Below the pieces are notes generated by a model. It saw only the letters and a list, made by a program, of their open reading frames with translations. It ran no database searches and had not been told where the DNA came from. Below, in pieces: positions 50,765-60,405 of a stretch of 64,000 nucleotides of DNA. The position numbers and the translations under genes are program-made. The stretch is from the NCBI GenBank assembly GCA_017468085.1, contig JAFUJR010000015.1:62001-126000 (forward strand). Direction: 5' to 3'. How positions within the stretch are numbered: position 1 is the stretch's first letter; each line of letters opens with the position of its first letter. The DNA comes from Clostridia bacterium. Its GTDB lineage: Bacteria; Bacillota; Clostridia; Christensenellales; Borkfalkiaceae.

Positions 50765-53098
50765 ATGAAAAAAATTTCACCCGAATATTCCTTTTCGGCA
50801 GAACAATTAAATATTATATCCGTTCTGGCAAAGGAAACGGGTTTGACGGAGGCGATCACGCGTATTCTCTATGCGCGCGGCGTAGACGACGCGCAAAAAA
50901 TCCGTCGTTTCATGCACCCCAGCGAAAGAAATTTCCTTTCCCCTTTCCTTATGAAGGGTATGAAAGAGGCGGTGGAGCTCATCACCCAAGCCCGCGACGA
51001 GGGCAGGACGGTTGCCGTGTTTGGCGATTACGACGCAGACGGCATTTGCGCTTCCGCTATTATGTATTACGCCTTGCGCGAATTTGGCGTGGACGTGCAC
51101 GTTTACGTACCCGAACGGGTGGACGGCTACGGACTTTCCGAAGAGAGTATCGATAAAATCTTCGAGGAATGCAATCCCGAGCTTTTCATCACCGTCGACT
51201 GCGGTATTTCCTGCGCAAAAGAGGCGCAATATATATACGAACTTGGCTCGGACGTGATCGTTACCGACCATCACGAATTGCCCGAGGTTTTGCCCGATTG
51301 TATCGTCGTCAACCCTAAATTAAAAGACGATTATCCCTACGACAACCTCTGCGGCGCGGGGGTGGCGTTCAAGCTCGCTTGCGCGCTCCTTGGCAAAGCC
51401 GCGTATAAATATTTAGATTTTGCAACGCTTGCAACTGTTGCGGACAGCGTGCCGTTGCTCGGCGAAAACCGCGACATCGTTACCGAGGGTCTTAAACTGT
51501 TTAACAGTAAGATCCGCTCCTGTTTCACTTATTTGCTTGGCGGCAAGGCGGTGGACGTCATTACGGCGCAAACGCTTGCATTCAATATCGCGCCGCGCGT
51601 CAACGCGGCGGGCAGAATGGGGGACGCACAGGCGGCGTTTAAGCTCTTTATTTCCGAGGACGAAACGGAAATTTACGACCTCGCCGTCAAACTTTGCGCC
51701 TACAACACCGAGCGCCAAAAATGCTGCGACGAGTTGTATGCCTCCGCGAAGCAGAAATTGACGGAAAAGGGTGCTTACGGCAACGTCATCATGCTCTCGG
51801 ACGAAAGCTGGAACGCAGGCTTCGTGGGAATCGTTGCGGCAAGAATTGCCGAGGAATACAACCGCCCGACCCTTCTTTTTGTTCACCACGGCGATATGCT
51901 GAAAGGGAGCGCGCGCAGTATCGAAAACATCAACGTATTCACCGCCCTCAAAAATTGCTCGCAATATATTGAGGAATTCGGCGGGCACGCGCAGGCTGCG
52001 GGTATCAACATTCGCGTGGAAAACTTCGATAAGTTGGAGGCGGCGTTAAACGAGGAAATTGAAAAAACGTACACGCAAAAAGACTTTGAACAAATTCTCT
52101 ACGTCAGCGAGGAAATTTCCGCGCCGTTCTCGGAAAAATTCGCCAAGGAACTCGTCGCAATGGAGCCTTACGGCGTAGGGCACAGACGCCCCTTATTTTC
52201 CATTTCGGCGGGGGCATGTACGGCTCGAACGGTAAAACCCATGTCGCCGCACATCTCTATCAAGAGCGATTTTATCGAGCTTATGTACTTCTCCGGCGCG
52301 AAGCATTTGAAGATAATCGAAAGCGACGTAAGAAAGCATTTCGTGTTTGAAATCAACGTTTCGCGTTTCAGAGGCAGAGAATATATCAAGGGCTACGTCC
52401 GCGACCTTCTTTACGACGGCAGGACGGGCAGAGGGGCGGCGGAAAGTATTTTCGCCAATGCCATTACGCGCTCTTATACCGAGCCCGTAGAGATTGACCC
52501 CATTGAGCTCAATACCGAGCAAACCAAAGCCCTTATCAAGCAAAAAGCGGCGGAATGCGCTTACGGGCTTTGCCTTATTGCGTCGGATAGACGCACGCTG
52601 AGCCATTATGAAGATTTGGAAAGCTTTGGATGCGATTTGTTCTATCCTTCTTCCCGCAATCTTGCCAACGCGCTTATCGTTTCGCCTGCGCCCGACGCGC
52701 TTTTGGCGGGCTATCGCGACTTTATTTTCTTGGATACCCCGTCCGATTTCAATATCACCGCTTTGTCAGGTAAACGTATTTACGTCAACGGCGAAATTTG
52801 CGGTTATAAAATGTTTGAGGGCTTGGACGTGGCGAGGGAAAGCCTTTTGGAAATTTTCTCTGCGCTCCGTCGCGACGTCAATTTATTAAGCGGCGACACG
52901 GTGGAAGAAATTGCCTATGCTTGCGACGGACTCGGCTTTGACAGACGCGAATTTATCTTCGCGCTCAACGTCTTTGAAGAGCTGGGTTTGGTGGCGCGCG
53001 GCGAGGGCAGACTCACCGTCTACCGCGGCGTAAAAGCCGAACTCAACGATTCCTCTATTTACAGAAAGGTATGTCTTTTACAAAAGCTCGATGAATAG
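50765..53098 (+). CDS. recJ: Single-stranded-DNA-specific exonuclease RecJ
   Basis: 777 residues. DHH catalytic motifs FGDYDADGICASA, TVDCGISC and VTDHHELPE, then the DHHA1 motif GGHAQAAGI, an OB-like domain (AMEPYGVGHRRPLFS), and a C-terminal extension of about 230 residues found in Firmicute RecJ. It degrades 5' single strands in recombination and repair. Only a weak AAGG stands before ATG 50765. relA follows after nine bases; apt, which often lies between them in Clostridia, is missing. Confidence 0.95.
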   Translation: MKKISPEYSFSAEQLNIISVLAKETGLTEAITRILYARGVDDAQKIRRFMHPSERNFLSPFLMKGMKEAVELITQARDEGRTVAVFGDYDADGICASAIMYYALREFGVDVHVYVPERVDGYGLSEESIDKIFEECNPELFITVDCGISCAKEAQYIYELGSDVIVTDHHELPEVLPDCIVVNPKLKDDYPYDNLCGAGVAFKLACALLGKAAYKYLDFATLATVADSVPLLGENRDIVTEGLKLFNSKIRSCFTYLLGGKAVDVITAQTLAFNIAPRVNAAGRMGDAQAAFKLFISEDETEIYDLAVKLCAYNTERQKCCDELYASAKQKLTEKGAYGNVIMLSDESWNAGFVGIVAARIAEEYNRPTLLFVHHGDMLKGSARSIENINVFTALKNCSQYIEEFGGHAQAAGINIRVENFDKLEAALNEEIEKTYTQKDFEQILYVSEEISAPFSEKFAKELVAMEPYGVGHRRPLFSISAGACTARTVKPMSPHISIKSDFIELMYFSGAKHLKIIESDVRKHFVFEINVSRFRGREYIKGYVRDLLYDGRTGRGAAESIFANAITRSYTEPVEIDPIELNTEQTKALIKQKAAECAYGLCLIASDRRTLSHYEDLESFGCDLFYPSSRNLANALIVSPAPDALLAGYRDFIFLDTPSDFNITALSGKRIYVNGEICGYKMFEGLDVARESLLEIFSALRRDVNLLSGDTVEEIAYACDGLGFDRREFIFALNVFEELGLVARGEGRLTVYRGVKAELNDSSIYRKVCLLQKLDE

Positions 53099-53107
53099 GT
53101 AAACGAT

Positions 53108-55252
53108 ATGGAAAGCACCTTAAAAACCATACAAGAGATATACGAAGGTAGTCAACGCGACTTGCTTATCAAGGCGTACGAGTACACCAAAGCGGCGCAC
53201 GCAAACCAAAAGCGGGCGTCCGGTGAGCCGTACTTTATCCACCCTTGCGCAGTCGCGGATATTCTCATGGGCTTGGGCTTGGATTCGGCGACGATTGCCG
53301 CCGCGCTTTTGCACGACGTCATCGAGGATACCGAACGTACCGCCGAGGATATTAAAAACGAGTTCGGCGAAGAGGTGCTTGCGCTCGTTAGCGGCGTAAC
53401 CAAGCTCGAAAAAATCGTATTCAAGTCCAAAGAGGACGAAAATGCGGAAAATTTCCGTAAAATTTTCGTTGCGATGGCAAAGGACGTGCGCGTTATCATC
53501 ATCAAACTTGCGGACCGTTTGCACAATATGCGTTCCTTGAATTTCCTTTCTTACGAGCGGCAACAGCGTATGGCAAACGAAACGTTGGACATCTACGCCC
53601 CCTTGGCGGGCAGATTGGGTATTTCGCAAATCAAGTGCGAATTAGAGGATTTGTGCTTGAAATACCTCGACCCCGAATCCTACGAATATCTCGTTTATAA
53701 TATCCGCGAAAAGCTGTCCGAACGCAAGGAATTCGTCAACGGCATCGTGGAAGAAATCAAAGAGCTTATGACGGCGGATAAGGTAGAGGGGGAAGTGTTT
53801 GGCAGACCCAAGCATTTCTATTCTATCTATAAAAAGATGAAAAACAAGGACAAAACGCTGGAACAAATCTACGATTTGACGGCAGTCCGCGTCATCGTTA
53901 AGGATATCAGCCAATGCTACACCGTTTTGGGTAGAATTCACGAAAAGTGGAAACCCATCCCCGGGCGCATTAAGGACTATATCGCTACGCCGAAGCCTAA
54001 CAAATATCAGTCCCTGCACACGACGGTCATGACCCGTTACGGTCAGCCCTTCGAAATCCAAATCCGCACCGAAGAAATGCACAGAATCGCCGAATTCGGT
54101 ATCGCGGCGCATTGGAAATATAAGGAGGGGAAGACGGAGGAGGAAAGCAACAACTTTGAAAGCCGCCTTGCTTGGCTTCGTGAAGTAATGGAATGGGAAG
54201 GGGATTTAAAAGACTCCCGCGAGTTTATCGACGCCTTAAAAACCGAGCTTTACAGCCACGAGCTGCTCGTATTCACGCCGCGCGGTAAGGTCATTTCCTT
54301 GCCCCCCGGCGCGACCCCTATCGACTTTGCGTATGCAATACACTCGGAGGTCGGCAACCATTGTACGGGCGCACGGGTCAATTCTAAAATCGTCCCTTTG
54401 ACGACGACGTTGGAGGTTGGCGACGTGGTAGAAATTATTACCTCGCCCAACTCCAAAGGCCCTTCGCGCGATTGGTTGAAATTCATCAAATCGTCGAGTG
54501 CGAAAGCAAAAATCCGTCAATTCTATAAAAACGAGTTAAAGGAAGAAAATATCCGCATCGGACAAATCAAGCTGGACGAAGAAGCGAAGAAAAAGGGGTA
54601 TACGCTGTCTACCTTGCTCACGGAGGAAAGTTTTAAACGCATTTCCGAGCGGTTTTCTTTCAACGAACAGGCAGAAATGTTCGCGGCGGTAGGGTACGGC
54701 TCTATCTCCGTCAACCAAATTCTGTTCAAACTCATCGATTTTTACCGAAAAGAAACGCCTGCGGCGTTTGAAATCCACGCCCACGGCCACAGCGGCAATA
54801 CGGGCGGCGTGCTTATCAACGGACAGTCGGGTATGCTCGTGCGGTTCGCAGGTTGCTGCTCGCCCGTTCCCGGCGACGAGATCACGGGCTACACCTCGCG
54901 CGGCAGAGGGGTGGTGGTGCACCGCTCCGATTGCCCCAATTTAAAAGGGGTGGAAAAAATGCGCCTTTTACCCGCTTCGTGGCAGATTGCGGCAGGCGCG
55001 AAACAGCGCTACAACGCGAACATTGCCGTTCGCGCAACCGACCAAGGCGCGGCGTTGTCCGTCCTTTCGGCGGTGGTTGCGGATATGAAGCTGTCGATCA
55101 CGGCAGTTAACGGCAGAATCGACAAAAATCACGACGCTATTTTGGAAGCCGCCATTTCCCTTGGCGACATTGCTGAAGTAGACCAGCTTATCAAGAAGAT
55201 GAAAGCGGATAGGCGGATATACGACGTGCATCGTATCACTTCTTTGTCGTAA
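53108..55252 (+). CDS. relA: Bifunctional (p)ppGpp synthetase/hydrolase RelA/SpoT
   Basis: 714 residues. HD hydrolase domain (HPCAVADILMGLGLD, LLHDVIEDT), synthetase domain with RIKDYIATPKPNKYQSLHTTV, TGS domain (HELLVFTPRGKVISLPPGAT), a zinc-finger-like region with CCSPVPGDEITGYTSRGRG and a C-terminal ACT domain. Intact HD residues suggest it both makes and degrades the alarmone. The dtd gene that commonly follows is absent. Confidence 0.96.
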   Translation: MESTLKTIQEIYEGSQRDLLIKAYEYTKAAHANQKRASGEPYFIHPCAVADILMGLGLDSATIAAALLHDVIEDTERTAEDIKNEFGEEVLALVSGVTKLEKIVFKSKEDENAENFRKIFVAMAKDVRVIIIKLADRLHNMRSLNFLSYERQQRMANETLDIYAPLAGRLGISQIKCELEDLCLKYLDPESYEYLVYNIREKLSERKEFVNGIVEEIKELMTADKVEGEVFGRPKHFYSIYKKMKNKDKTLEQIYDLTAVRVIVKDISQCYTVLGRIHEKWKPIPGRIKDYIATPKPNKYQSLHTTVMTRYGQPFEIQIRTEEMHRIAEFGIAAHWKYKEGKTEEESNNFESRLAWLREVMEWEGDLKDSREFIDALKTELYSHELLVFTPRGKVISLPPGATPIDFAYAIHSEVGNHCTGARVNSKIVPLTTTLEVGDVVEIITSPNSKGPSRDWLKFIKSSSAKAKIRQFYKNELKEENIRIGQIKLDEEAKKKGYTLSTLLTEESFKRISERFSFNEQAEMFAAVGYGSISVNQILFKLIDFYRKETPAAFEIHAHGHSGNTGGVLINGQSGMLVRFAGCCSPVPGDEITGYTSRGRGVVVHRSDCPNLKGVEKMRLLPASWQIAAGAKQRYNANIAVRATDQGAALSVLSAVVADMKLSITAVNGRIDKNHDAILEAAISLGDIAEVDQLIKKMKADRRIYDVHRITSLS

Positions 55253-55611
55253 AACGACGTATATACTTCGCATTTCATCGTTGCCGCTCCGTGCCCCTCA
55301 GTCACGTACGTCTATGTACGCTCCTATCGGGGTACTCACGGCGCCTTGAACTGCTCGTATCTCCGCCGTTTTTCCGTTCTTTGACGGGCGGACGAAAGTC
55401 CGTGGCGCAATACTTTGTCGGGCTTGCGTTTTTTCCTCGCTCGTGTACGTCTATGTACACTCCCGTCGGAAAAGCCGCGCCCTTCGCGTCCTGCTCGCAT
55501 CTACGCCGTTTTACCTACTAAGACAGTCGGCGTATAAATCACAACCACAATTCAGCATTCAGCACTTACAGGGCAACGCCTTTCCATTCACTTTCCCAAA
55601 GGAAAACACTT
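55253..55611 (+). repeat. Intergenic region with two copies of the dispersed element
   Basis: Copy 4 (about 55270-55400) has CACGTACGTCTATGTACGCTCC and ends CCGCCGTTTTTCCGTT. Copy 5 (about 55410-55530) has GTGTACGTCTATGTACACTCC and ends ACGCCGTTTTACC. Both share GCTCG(C/T)ATCT(C/A)CGCCGTTTT. Then TTCAGCATTCAGCACT (55551-55566), as upstream of hisS. No gene is supported. Confidence 0.6.
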
Positions 55612-56232
55612 ATGAAAATTATCACCATCTCTCCCATCGGTTTTGGGGCGAATACCTATATTTTAACGGCGGATAATAAAAACGCAGTGGTCATCGACCC
55701 CTCCCAACCCCGCATAAAGGAGGCGCTTTTACAGCGCGGCTTAAAGGCTGCGCACGTGCTTCTTACCCATTGCCATTTCGACCACGTTAGCGGTATTGCG
55801 GCGTTGCAAGCGGACGGTGCGGAGGTCGTTTGCTCGGCAGAGGAGGCAAAACTTGTCGGCACAGAAGCGGACGCCTTTGATTTGGCAGGCATTCCGCGTG
55901 TGGAATATACCGTCGATAAAACGCTTAAAGACGGGGAAACCGTCAATTTGAGCGGCATAGAAATCAAAACGATACTCACCCCCGGTCATACGGCGGGTTG
56001 CGCGTGTTATCTCGTTAAAACGGACGACGGAGAAGTTTTATTCACGGGCGACACCTTGTTCGCGGGCTCTATCGGCAGAACGGATCTGCCCACCGGCAGT
56101 TTAAAAACTTTGCGCCAAAGCTTGAAAAAACTTGCGGCGCTCACCGTCGATTATCCCGTTTATCCCGGACACGAGGAAAGCACGACCCTCTTTACCGAAA
56201 AGAAAAGAAATCCCTTCTTGCGCGGCGTGTAA
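55612..56232 (+). CDS. MBL-fold metallohydrolase, glyoxalase II-like
   Basis: 206 residues. The metallo-beta-lactamase motif LLTHCHFDHVSG (HxHxDH) and further metal ligands in LTPGHTAG, FTGDTLF and YPGHEEST fit the hydroxyacylglutathione hydrolase-like group. Substrate is unknown; in Clostridia this protein is regularly encoded between relA and hemZ. The start lacks a strong ribosome site (CAAAGGAAAA). Confidence 0.9.
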   Translation: MKIITISPIGFGANTYILTADNKNAVVIDPSQPRIKEALLQRGLKAAHVLLTHCHFDHVSGIAALQADGAEVVCSAEEAKLVGTEADAFDLAGIPRVEYTVDKTLKDGETVNLSGIEIKTILTPGHTAGCACYLVKTDDGEVLFTGDTLFAGSIGRTDLPTGSLKTLRQSLKKLAALTVDYPVYPGHEESTTLFTEKKRNPFLRGV

Positions 56233-56251
56233 AGAATGGATAAGGAAAAAT

Positions 56252-57628
56252 ATGTTCGTTACCGATTGTAAATTTTTAGAAAACGAATTGTTGGACGTCG
56301 TCCGTTTATTCAAATGCCGTCCTGAAAATTTAACGCACTCTTTCCGCTTTGAAGAGGGCGTTTTTTACAATACTTTCACGGTAGATGATCAGCAATTTTC
56401 CTTTAAAGATAGGGGGCAGGTATGCGACGAACTTATTTTTAAACGGCTGGAACGTCGTTTTGCTAAGCTCCGTTTATATCAAATTTTAAGTGCGGAATAC
56501 GGCGAAAAAATGCCGTGGGGCGCGCTTACAGGCATCCGTCCCACCAAGCTCGCTTATGCGGAAATAGAAAACGGCAGAAATTTCAAAGAGCTCTTTCATC
56601 AAATGCAGGTGGCGGAGGAAAATATTCAGCTCGTCGAGGATATTTTAAATACGCAAAAGGGAATTTACGAAAAAAAGGACGGCAATACCGACCTCTTCGT
56701 TTCTATTCCGTTTTGCCCGACGAAGTGCGCTTATTGCTCTTTTATCACCGCGCCCATCGACAGAACCCGCCACTTTTTACCCGATTACTTAAATTGTTTG
56801 GATAAAGAACTTGCGGCGGCGCAAGAAAGTGTGGGCAATTTGCGCAGCGTGTATATCGGCGGCGGCACGCCGTTCGCTCTTTCCGCAAGCGAGTTGAAAA
56901 GGGTACTCCAAGCGATAAAGCCCTTGTATGAAAAATTTAATCCGAATGCGGAATACACCGTCGAGGCGGGCAGACCCGACGTCTTTTCCGAAGAAAAGTT
57001 GGCGCTTTTAAAGGATTTTGGCGTAACGAGAATTTGTATCAATCCACAAAGCTTTTCCGATACGACCCTGCAAAAAATCGGCAGAAAACACACCGTCGCG
57101 GACGTGTATAGGGCGTTTGAAATATCGAAAAAGTACGGCTTTGATATCAACGTAGACCTCATTGCGGGGTTGGAGGACGAAACGCCTGAGATTTTTGAGC
57201 ACAGCGTATTGGAGGCGGTAAAAACGGGCGCGGACAATATCACCGTACACTGTCTTTCCTTGAAGTCGGGCGCGAAGCTCAAAGAGGAAAATTCTTATCT
57301 TGAAAACGATTTCATCTCGTACATGGTGGCGTCGTCGAGGCAAATTTTAAGCCAAAACGGCTACCTGCCCTATTATATGTACCGCCAAAAATATCAGGTT
57401 GGCAACAACGAGAACGTGGGCTGGACGAAGCCGAACAAGGCGTGCGTGTACAACGTCGATATCATGGAAGAAACGGCGGACAACCTCGCCGTCGGCGCAA
57501 ACGCCGTATCCAAGCGGGTATTCAACGGCAAAGGCTTGATCACCCGTTTCGCTTCTCAAAAGGATTTGCCTACGTATATCGCAAACGTGGACGAGATTAT
57601 CAGGAAGAAACGCGAATTTTTTCGGTAA
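56252..57628 (+). CDS. hemZ: HemZ-type coproporphyrinogen dehydrogenase (radical SAM)
   Basis: 458 residues from ATG 56252, eight bases after AAGG; the longer frame from 56132 overlaps the hydrolase gene. An N-terminal HemZ-specific domain (1-150, with PWGALTGIRPTKLAY) is followed by the radical SAM core: IPFCPTKCAYCSF (CxxxCxxC), YIGGGTPFAL, and a HemN-like C-terminal part (YMYRQKYQVGNNENVGW). Likely an anaerobic porphyrinogen oxidase. No other haem genes lie near, so its true substrate here is uncertain. Confidence 0.93.
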   Translation: MFVTDCKFLENELLDVVRLFKCRPENLTHSFRFEEGVFYNTFTVDDQQFSFKDRGQVCDELIFKRLERRFAKLRLYQILSAEYGEKMPWGALTGIRPTKLAYAEIENGRNFKELFHQMQVAEENIQLVEDILNTQKGIYEKKDGNTDLFVSIPFCPTKCAYCSFITAPIDRTRHFLPDYLNCLDKELAAAQESVGNLRSVYIGGGTPFALSASELKRVLQAIKPLYEKFNPNAEYTVEAGRPDVFSEEKLALLKDFGVTRICINPQSFSDTTLQKIGRKHTVADVYRAFEISKKYGFDINVDLIAGLEDETPEIFEHSVLEAVKTGADNITVHCLSLKSGAKLKEENSYLENDFISYMVASSRQILSQNGYLPYYMYRQKYQVGNNENVGWTKPNKACVYNVDIMEETADNLAVGANAVSKRVFNGKGLITRFASQKDLPTYIANVDEIIRKKREFFR

Positions 57629-57663
57629 AAACTAAAAAATCGTAAAAATAAGCGTATTTTCGT

Positions 57664-57692
57664 TTTACATTCTTGAAAGAATGTGCTAAAAT
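57664..57692 (+). promoter_or_regulatory. rpsO promoter
   Basis: TTTACA (57664-57669), 17-base spacer, TAAAAT (57687-57692). The leader 57700-57755 is GC-rich and may fold (GGCGGAGCG..., GCCTGCTCGGCGG), possibly for S15 autoregulation; no known class is clear. Confidence 0.6.
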
Positions 57693-57781
57693 AGTAATAA
57701 CGGCTGTCTGGGCGGAGCGATTTTTCTCCACGGCCTGCTCGGCGGTACGAATAACAATTTCCATATAGGAGGATAAAAAAC

Positions 57782-58036
57782 ATGGAAAAGAACGAAATCA
57801 TCAGCACCTATGCAACCCACGAAGGCGACACCGGTTCGCCCGAAGTTCAAATCGCATTGCTTACGCAGCGCATCAACCACCTCAACGAGCATTTGAAAGC
57901 ACACAAGCAGGACAATCATTCCCGCCGCGGCCTTTTGAAAATGGTAGGTAAGCGCCGTGGTCTTTTGGACTACTTGAAAGCTAAAGATATCGAAAGATAC
58001 AGAGCGATCATCGAAAAATTGGGTCTTAGAAAATAA
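57782..58036 (+). CDS. rpsO: Ribosomal protein S15 (uS15)
   Basis: 84 residues, a little shorter than the usual 88-89, lacking a few N-terminal residues. Core [37 protein letters not shown] and [21 protein letters not shown]. Binds 16S rRNA helix 22. TAGGAGGAT precedes the ATG. Adjacent to pnp, as in most bacteria. Confidence 0.98.
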   Translation: MEKNEIISTYATHEGDTGSPEVQIALLTQRINHLNEHLKAHKQDNHSRRGLLKMVGKRRGLLDYLKAKDIERYRAIIEKLGLRK

Positions 58037-58045
58037 TGAAAAGCG

Positions 58046-58078
58046 TAAAAGGGTGGGTATTTTAAACTCGCCCTTTTT
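58046..58078 (+). terminator. Terminator/attenuator between rpsO and pnp
   Basis: GGGTGGGT pairs with ACTCGCCC (with wobbles) extended by A/T arms, then a T-run. Confidence 0.65.
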
Positions 58079-58095
58079 CTCAATATTAGGCGACT

Positions 58096-58149
58096 CCGCC
58101 ACGGCATAAGCGGACGAGCCTTTATACAAGTTAGCCTCCGCCGTGGCGG
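58096..58149 (+). promoter_or_regulatory. Long hairpin in the pnp leader
   Basis: CCGCCACGGC (58096-58105) pairs perfectly with GCCGTGGCGG (58140-58149) around a 34-base loop, just before the pnp ribosome site. In E. coli a leader hairpin cut by RNase III lets PNPase repress its own synthesis; a similar device is possible here. Confidence 0.5.
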
Positions 58150-58198
58150 CGCGGGCGCAAAGAAAAACAAGAAAGAATGACAAGGAGAAAAAGAAACA

Positions 58199-60295
58199 AT
58201 GCCAAACTTAGAAAATGCAAGAACGTTTAAGACAGACTACGCAGGCAGAGAACTCGTAGTCGAAATCGGCAAGTATGCCGAGCAGGCAAACGGCGCGTGC
58301 TTGGTACGTTGCGGCGACACCGCAGTGCACGTATCGGTATGTATGTCCGAAACCGCAAGAGAGGGTATGGACTTCTTCCCCCTTTCCGTGGATTATGAAG
58401 AAAAAATGTTCGCCGTAGGTAAAATCCCCGGCGGCTTCAAAAAGCGTGAGGGCAGAGCGTCCGATAAGGCGATTTTGACCAGCCGTCTTATTGACCGTCC
58501 CATCAGACCTTTGTTCCCGAAGGGAATCTTTAACGACGTAGTCGTTGTTGCAACCGCGCTTTCCGTTGATCCCGACGTATCTCCCGAGCCTTTGGCAATG
58601 GTAGGTTCGTCCATCGCGCTTTCCATCTCCGATATTCCTTGGGCAGGCCCTACGGGTTCGGTTGTCGTTGGCTTCGTAGACGGCAAGTACGTTATCAATC
58701 CCAACGTAGAAGAACGCGCAAAGAGCTCTATCCATTTGAACCTCGCAGGTACGTCCGACGCAATCCTTATGATTGAAGCGGGCGCAAACGAAGTTACCGA
58801 CGCGGAAATGGTTGGCGCTATCATGTACGGTCATGAAGAAATCAAGAAAGTATGCGCTTGGATCGCAGACGAAATCGTTCCCGCTGTTGGCAAACCCAAA
58901 AAGGAAATGGAGCTTTACCACATTCCCGAAGATTTGGACGCGGCGGTTAAAGAATACGGCTACGACAAGCTCTACGCGGCGCTCGATACCTTCGACAGAC
59001 AGGAAAGACAGGCAAAGCAGGCAGAGGCAGAAGCGGAGATCATCGCGCACTTTGCCGATATTTATCCCGACCAAATCCGTGAAGTGAAGGATTCTATTTA
59101 CTATATCGTAAAGGGTATCGTTCGCGCAAAGATTTTCGACGGCGTTCGTCCCGACGGCAGAACTCTCGACGAAGTTCGTCCTATCTGGTGCGAACACGGC
59201 GTGCTTCCCAGAGTACACGGCTCGGCGGTGTTCACCCGTGGCCAAACGCAGGCTTTGACGACCTGTACGCTCGGTATGCTCGGCGAAGCGCAGAGAATGG
59301 AAGGTCTTGACGAAGAAGAAGAAAAGAGATATATGCACCAATACAACTTCCCCGGCTATTCGACGGGCGAAGCAAAGGCTTTAAGAAGCCCGGGACGTCG
59401 CGAAATCGGCCACGGTGCGCTTGCAGAACGCGCGCTCGTTCCCGTCATTCCCGCTCCCGAACAGTTCCCGTATGCAATCCGCGTGGTATCCGACATCATG
59501 TCCTCCAACGGTTCGTCCTCGATGGCTTCCGTTTGCGGCTCGACGATGGCGCTTATGGACGCAGGCGTTCCCATCACCGCGCCCGTAGCAGGCTGCGCAA
59601 TGGGTCTTGTTAAAGATCAAGAAACGGGCAAGTACGTTATCATGACCGACATTCAAGGCCTTGAAGACTTCCTCGGCGATATGGACTTCAAGGTAGCGGG
59701 TACCGAAAAGGGCATCACCGCTATCCAAATGGATATCAAAATTAAGGGCATTTCCGAACAGATCATGCTCGACGCAATCGCAAAAGCGCAAAACGCTCGC
59801 CGTCATATCCTCGGCAAAATGCTCGATTGTATTCCCGCCGTTAGCGAAAAAATGTCCGACTACGCACCCAAAATTCTTACCTTCAAAATCGATCCCGACA
59901 AAATCGGCGACGTTGTCGGTAAGCAGGGTAAGGTCATCAATAAGATTATCGAACAGACCGGCACGAAAGTGGATATCGAAGACGACGGTACGGTATGCGT
60001 AGCTTGCTACGGCGACGTGGCGGCTGCAAAACGTGCGCAGGCGATCATTGAATCTATCGCGCACGATCCTGAAGTTGGCGATATGTTCGTCGGCGTGGTT
60101 GCTCGCGTATTGCCCATCGGCGCAATCGTAGAATTCGCGCCCGGCAAGAGCGGTATGATCCACATCTCCAAACTCGCTGACCGCAGAGTAGAAAAGGTTG
60201 AAGACGTTGTAAACGTCGGCGATAAGGTGAAGGTTGAAATCATCAAAATCGGCGACAAGGGCGTTGACTTCAAGCTCCTTGAAAAATTCAACTAA
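58199..60295 (+). CDS. pnp: Polyribonucleotide nucleotidyltransferase (PNPase)
   Basis: 698 residues. Two RNase PH domains (second with RTLDEVRPIWCEHGVLPRVHGSAVFTRGQTQ and SNGSSSMASVCGSTM), the helical linker, then KH (KIGDVVGKQGKVINKI) and S1 (GDMFVGVVARVLPIGAIVEF) domains. It degrades RNA from the 3' end using phosphate. ACAAGGAGAAAAAG precedes the ATG. Confidence 0.98.
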   Translation: MPNLENARTFKTDYAGRELVVEIGKYAEQANGACLVRCGDTAVHVSVCMSETAREGMDFFPLSVDYEEKMFAVGKIPGGFKKREGRASDKAILTSRLIDRPIRPLFPKGIFNDVVVVATALSVDPDVSPEPLAMVGSSIALSISDIPWAGPTGSVVVGFVDGKYVINPNVEERAKSSIHLNLAGTSDAILMIEAGANEVTDAEMVGAIMYGHEEIKKVCAWIADEIVPAVGKPKKEMELYHIPEDLDAAVKEYGYDKLYAALDTFDRQERQAKQAEAEAEIIAHFADIYPDQIREVKDSIYYIVKGIVRAKIFDGVRPDGRTLDEVRPIWCEHGVLPRVHGSAVFTRGQTQALTTCTLGMLGEAQRMEGLDEEEEKRYMHQYNFPGYSTGEAKALRSPGRREIGHGALAERALVPVIPAPEQFPYAIRVVSDIMSSNGSSSMASVCGSTMALMDAGVPITAPVAGCAMGLVKDQETGKYVIMTDIQGLEDFLGDMDFKVAGTEKGITAIQMDIKIKGISEQIMLDAIAKAQNARRHILGKMLDCIPAVSEKMSDYAPKILTFKIDPDKIGDVVGKQGKVINKIIEQTGTKVDIEDDGTVCVACYGDVAAAKRAQAIIESIAHDPEVGDMFVGVVARVLPIGAIVEFAPGKSGMIHISKLADRRVEKVEDVVNVGDKVKVEIIKIGDKGVDFKLLEKFN

Positions 60296-60314
60296 TTAAA
60301 ACAAAATCAAACGA

Positions 60315-60345
60315 AAGGCGTAGCCGTACAGGCTACGCTTTTTTT
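60315..60345 (+). terminator. pnp terminator
   Basis: GCGTAGCC pairs with GGCTACGC around GTACA, then seven T. Confidence 0.87.
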
Positions 60346-60355
60346 GCAAAAATCG

Positions 60356-60384
60356 TTGACGAACGGCGGAACATAGAGTATAAT
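60356..60384 (+). promoter_or_regulatory. Promoter of the DUF1295 gene
   Basis: TTGACG (60356-60361), 17-base spacer, TATAAT (60379-60384). Confidence 0.75.
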
Positions 60385-60405
60385 AAAAAAAAGGAGAAAA
60401 CGCTT

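Noticed and set aside
57693..57781. rpsO leader as a known S15-binding RNA class
   Set aside because: GC-rich and foldable, but no class-specific motif could be recognised by eye.
58208..59341. Long minus-strand frame opposite pnp
   Set aside because: A mirror of a highly conserved gene; composition is that of an antisense shadow.
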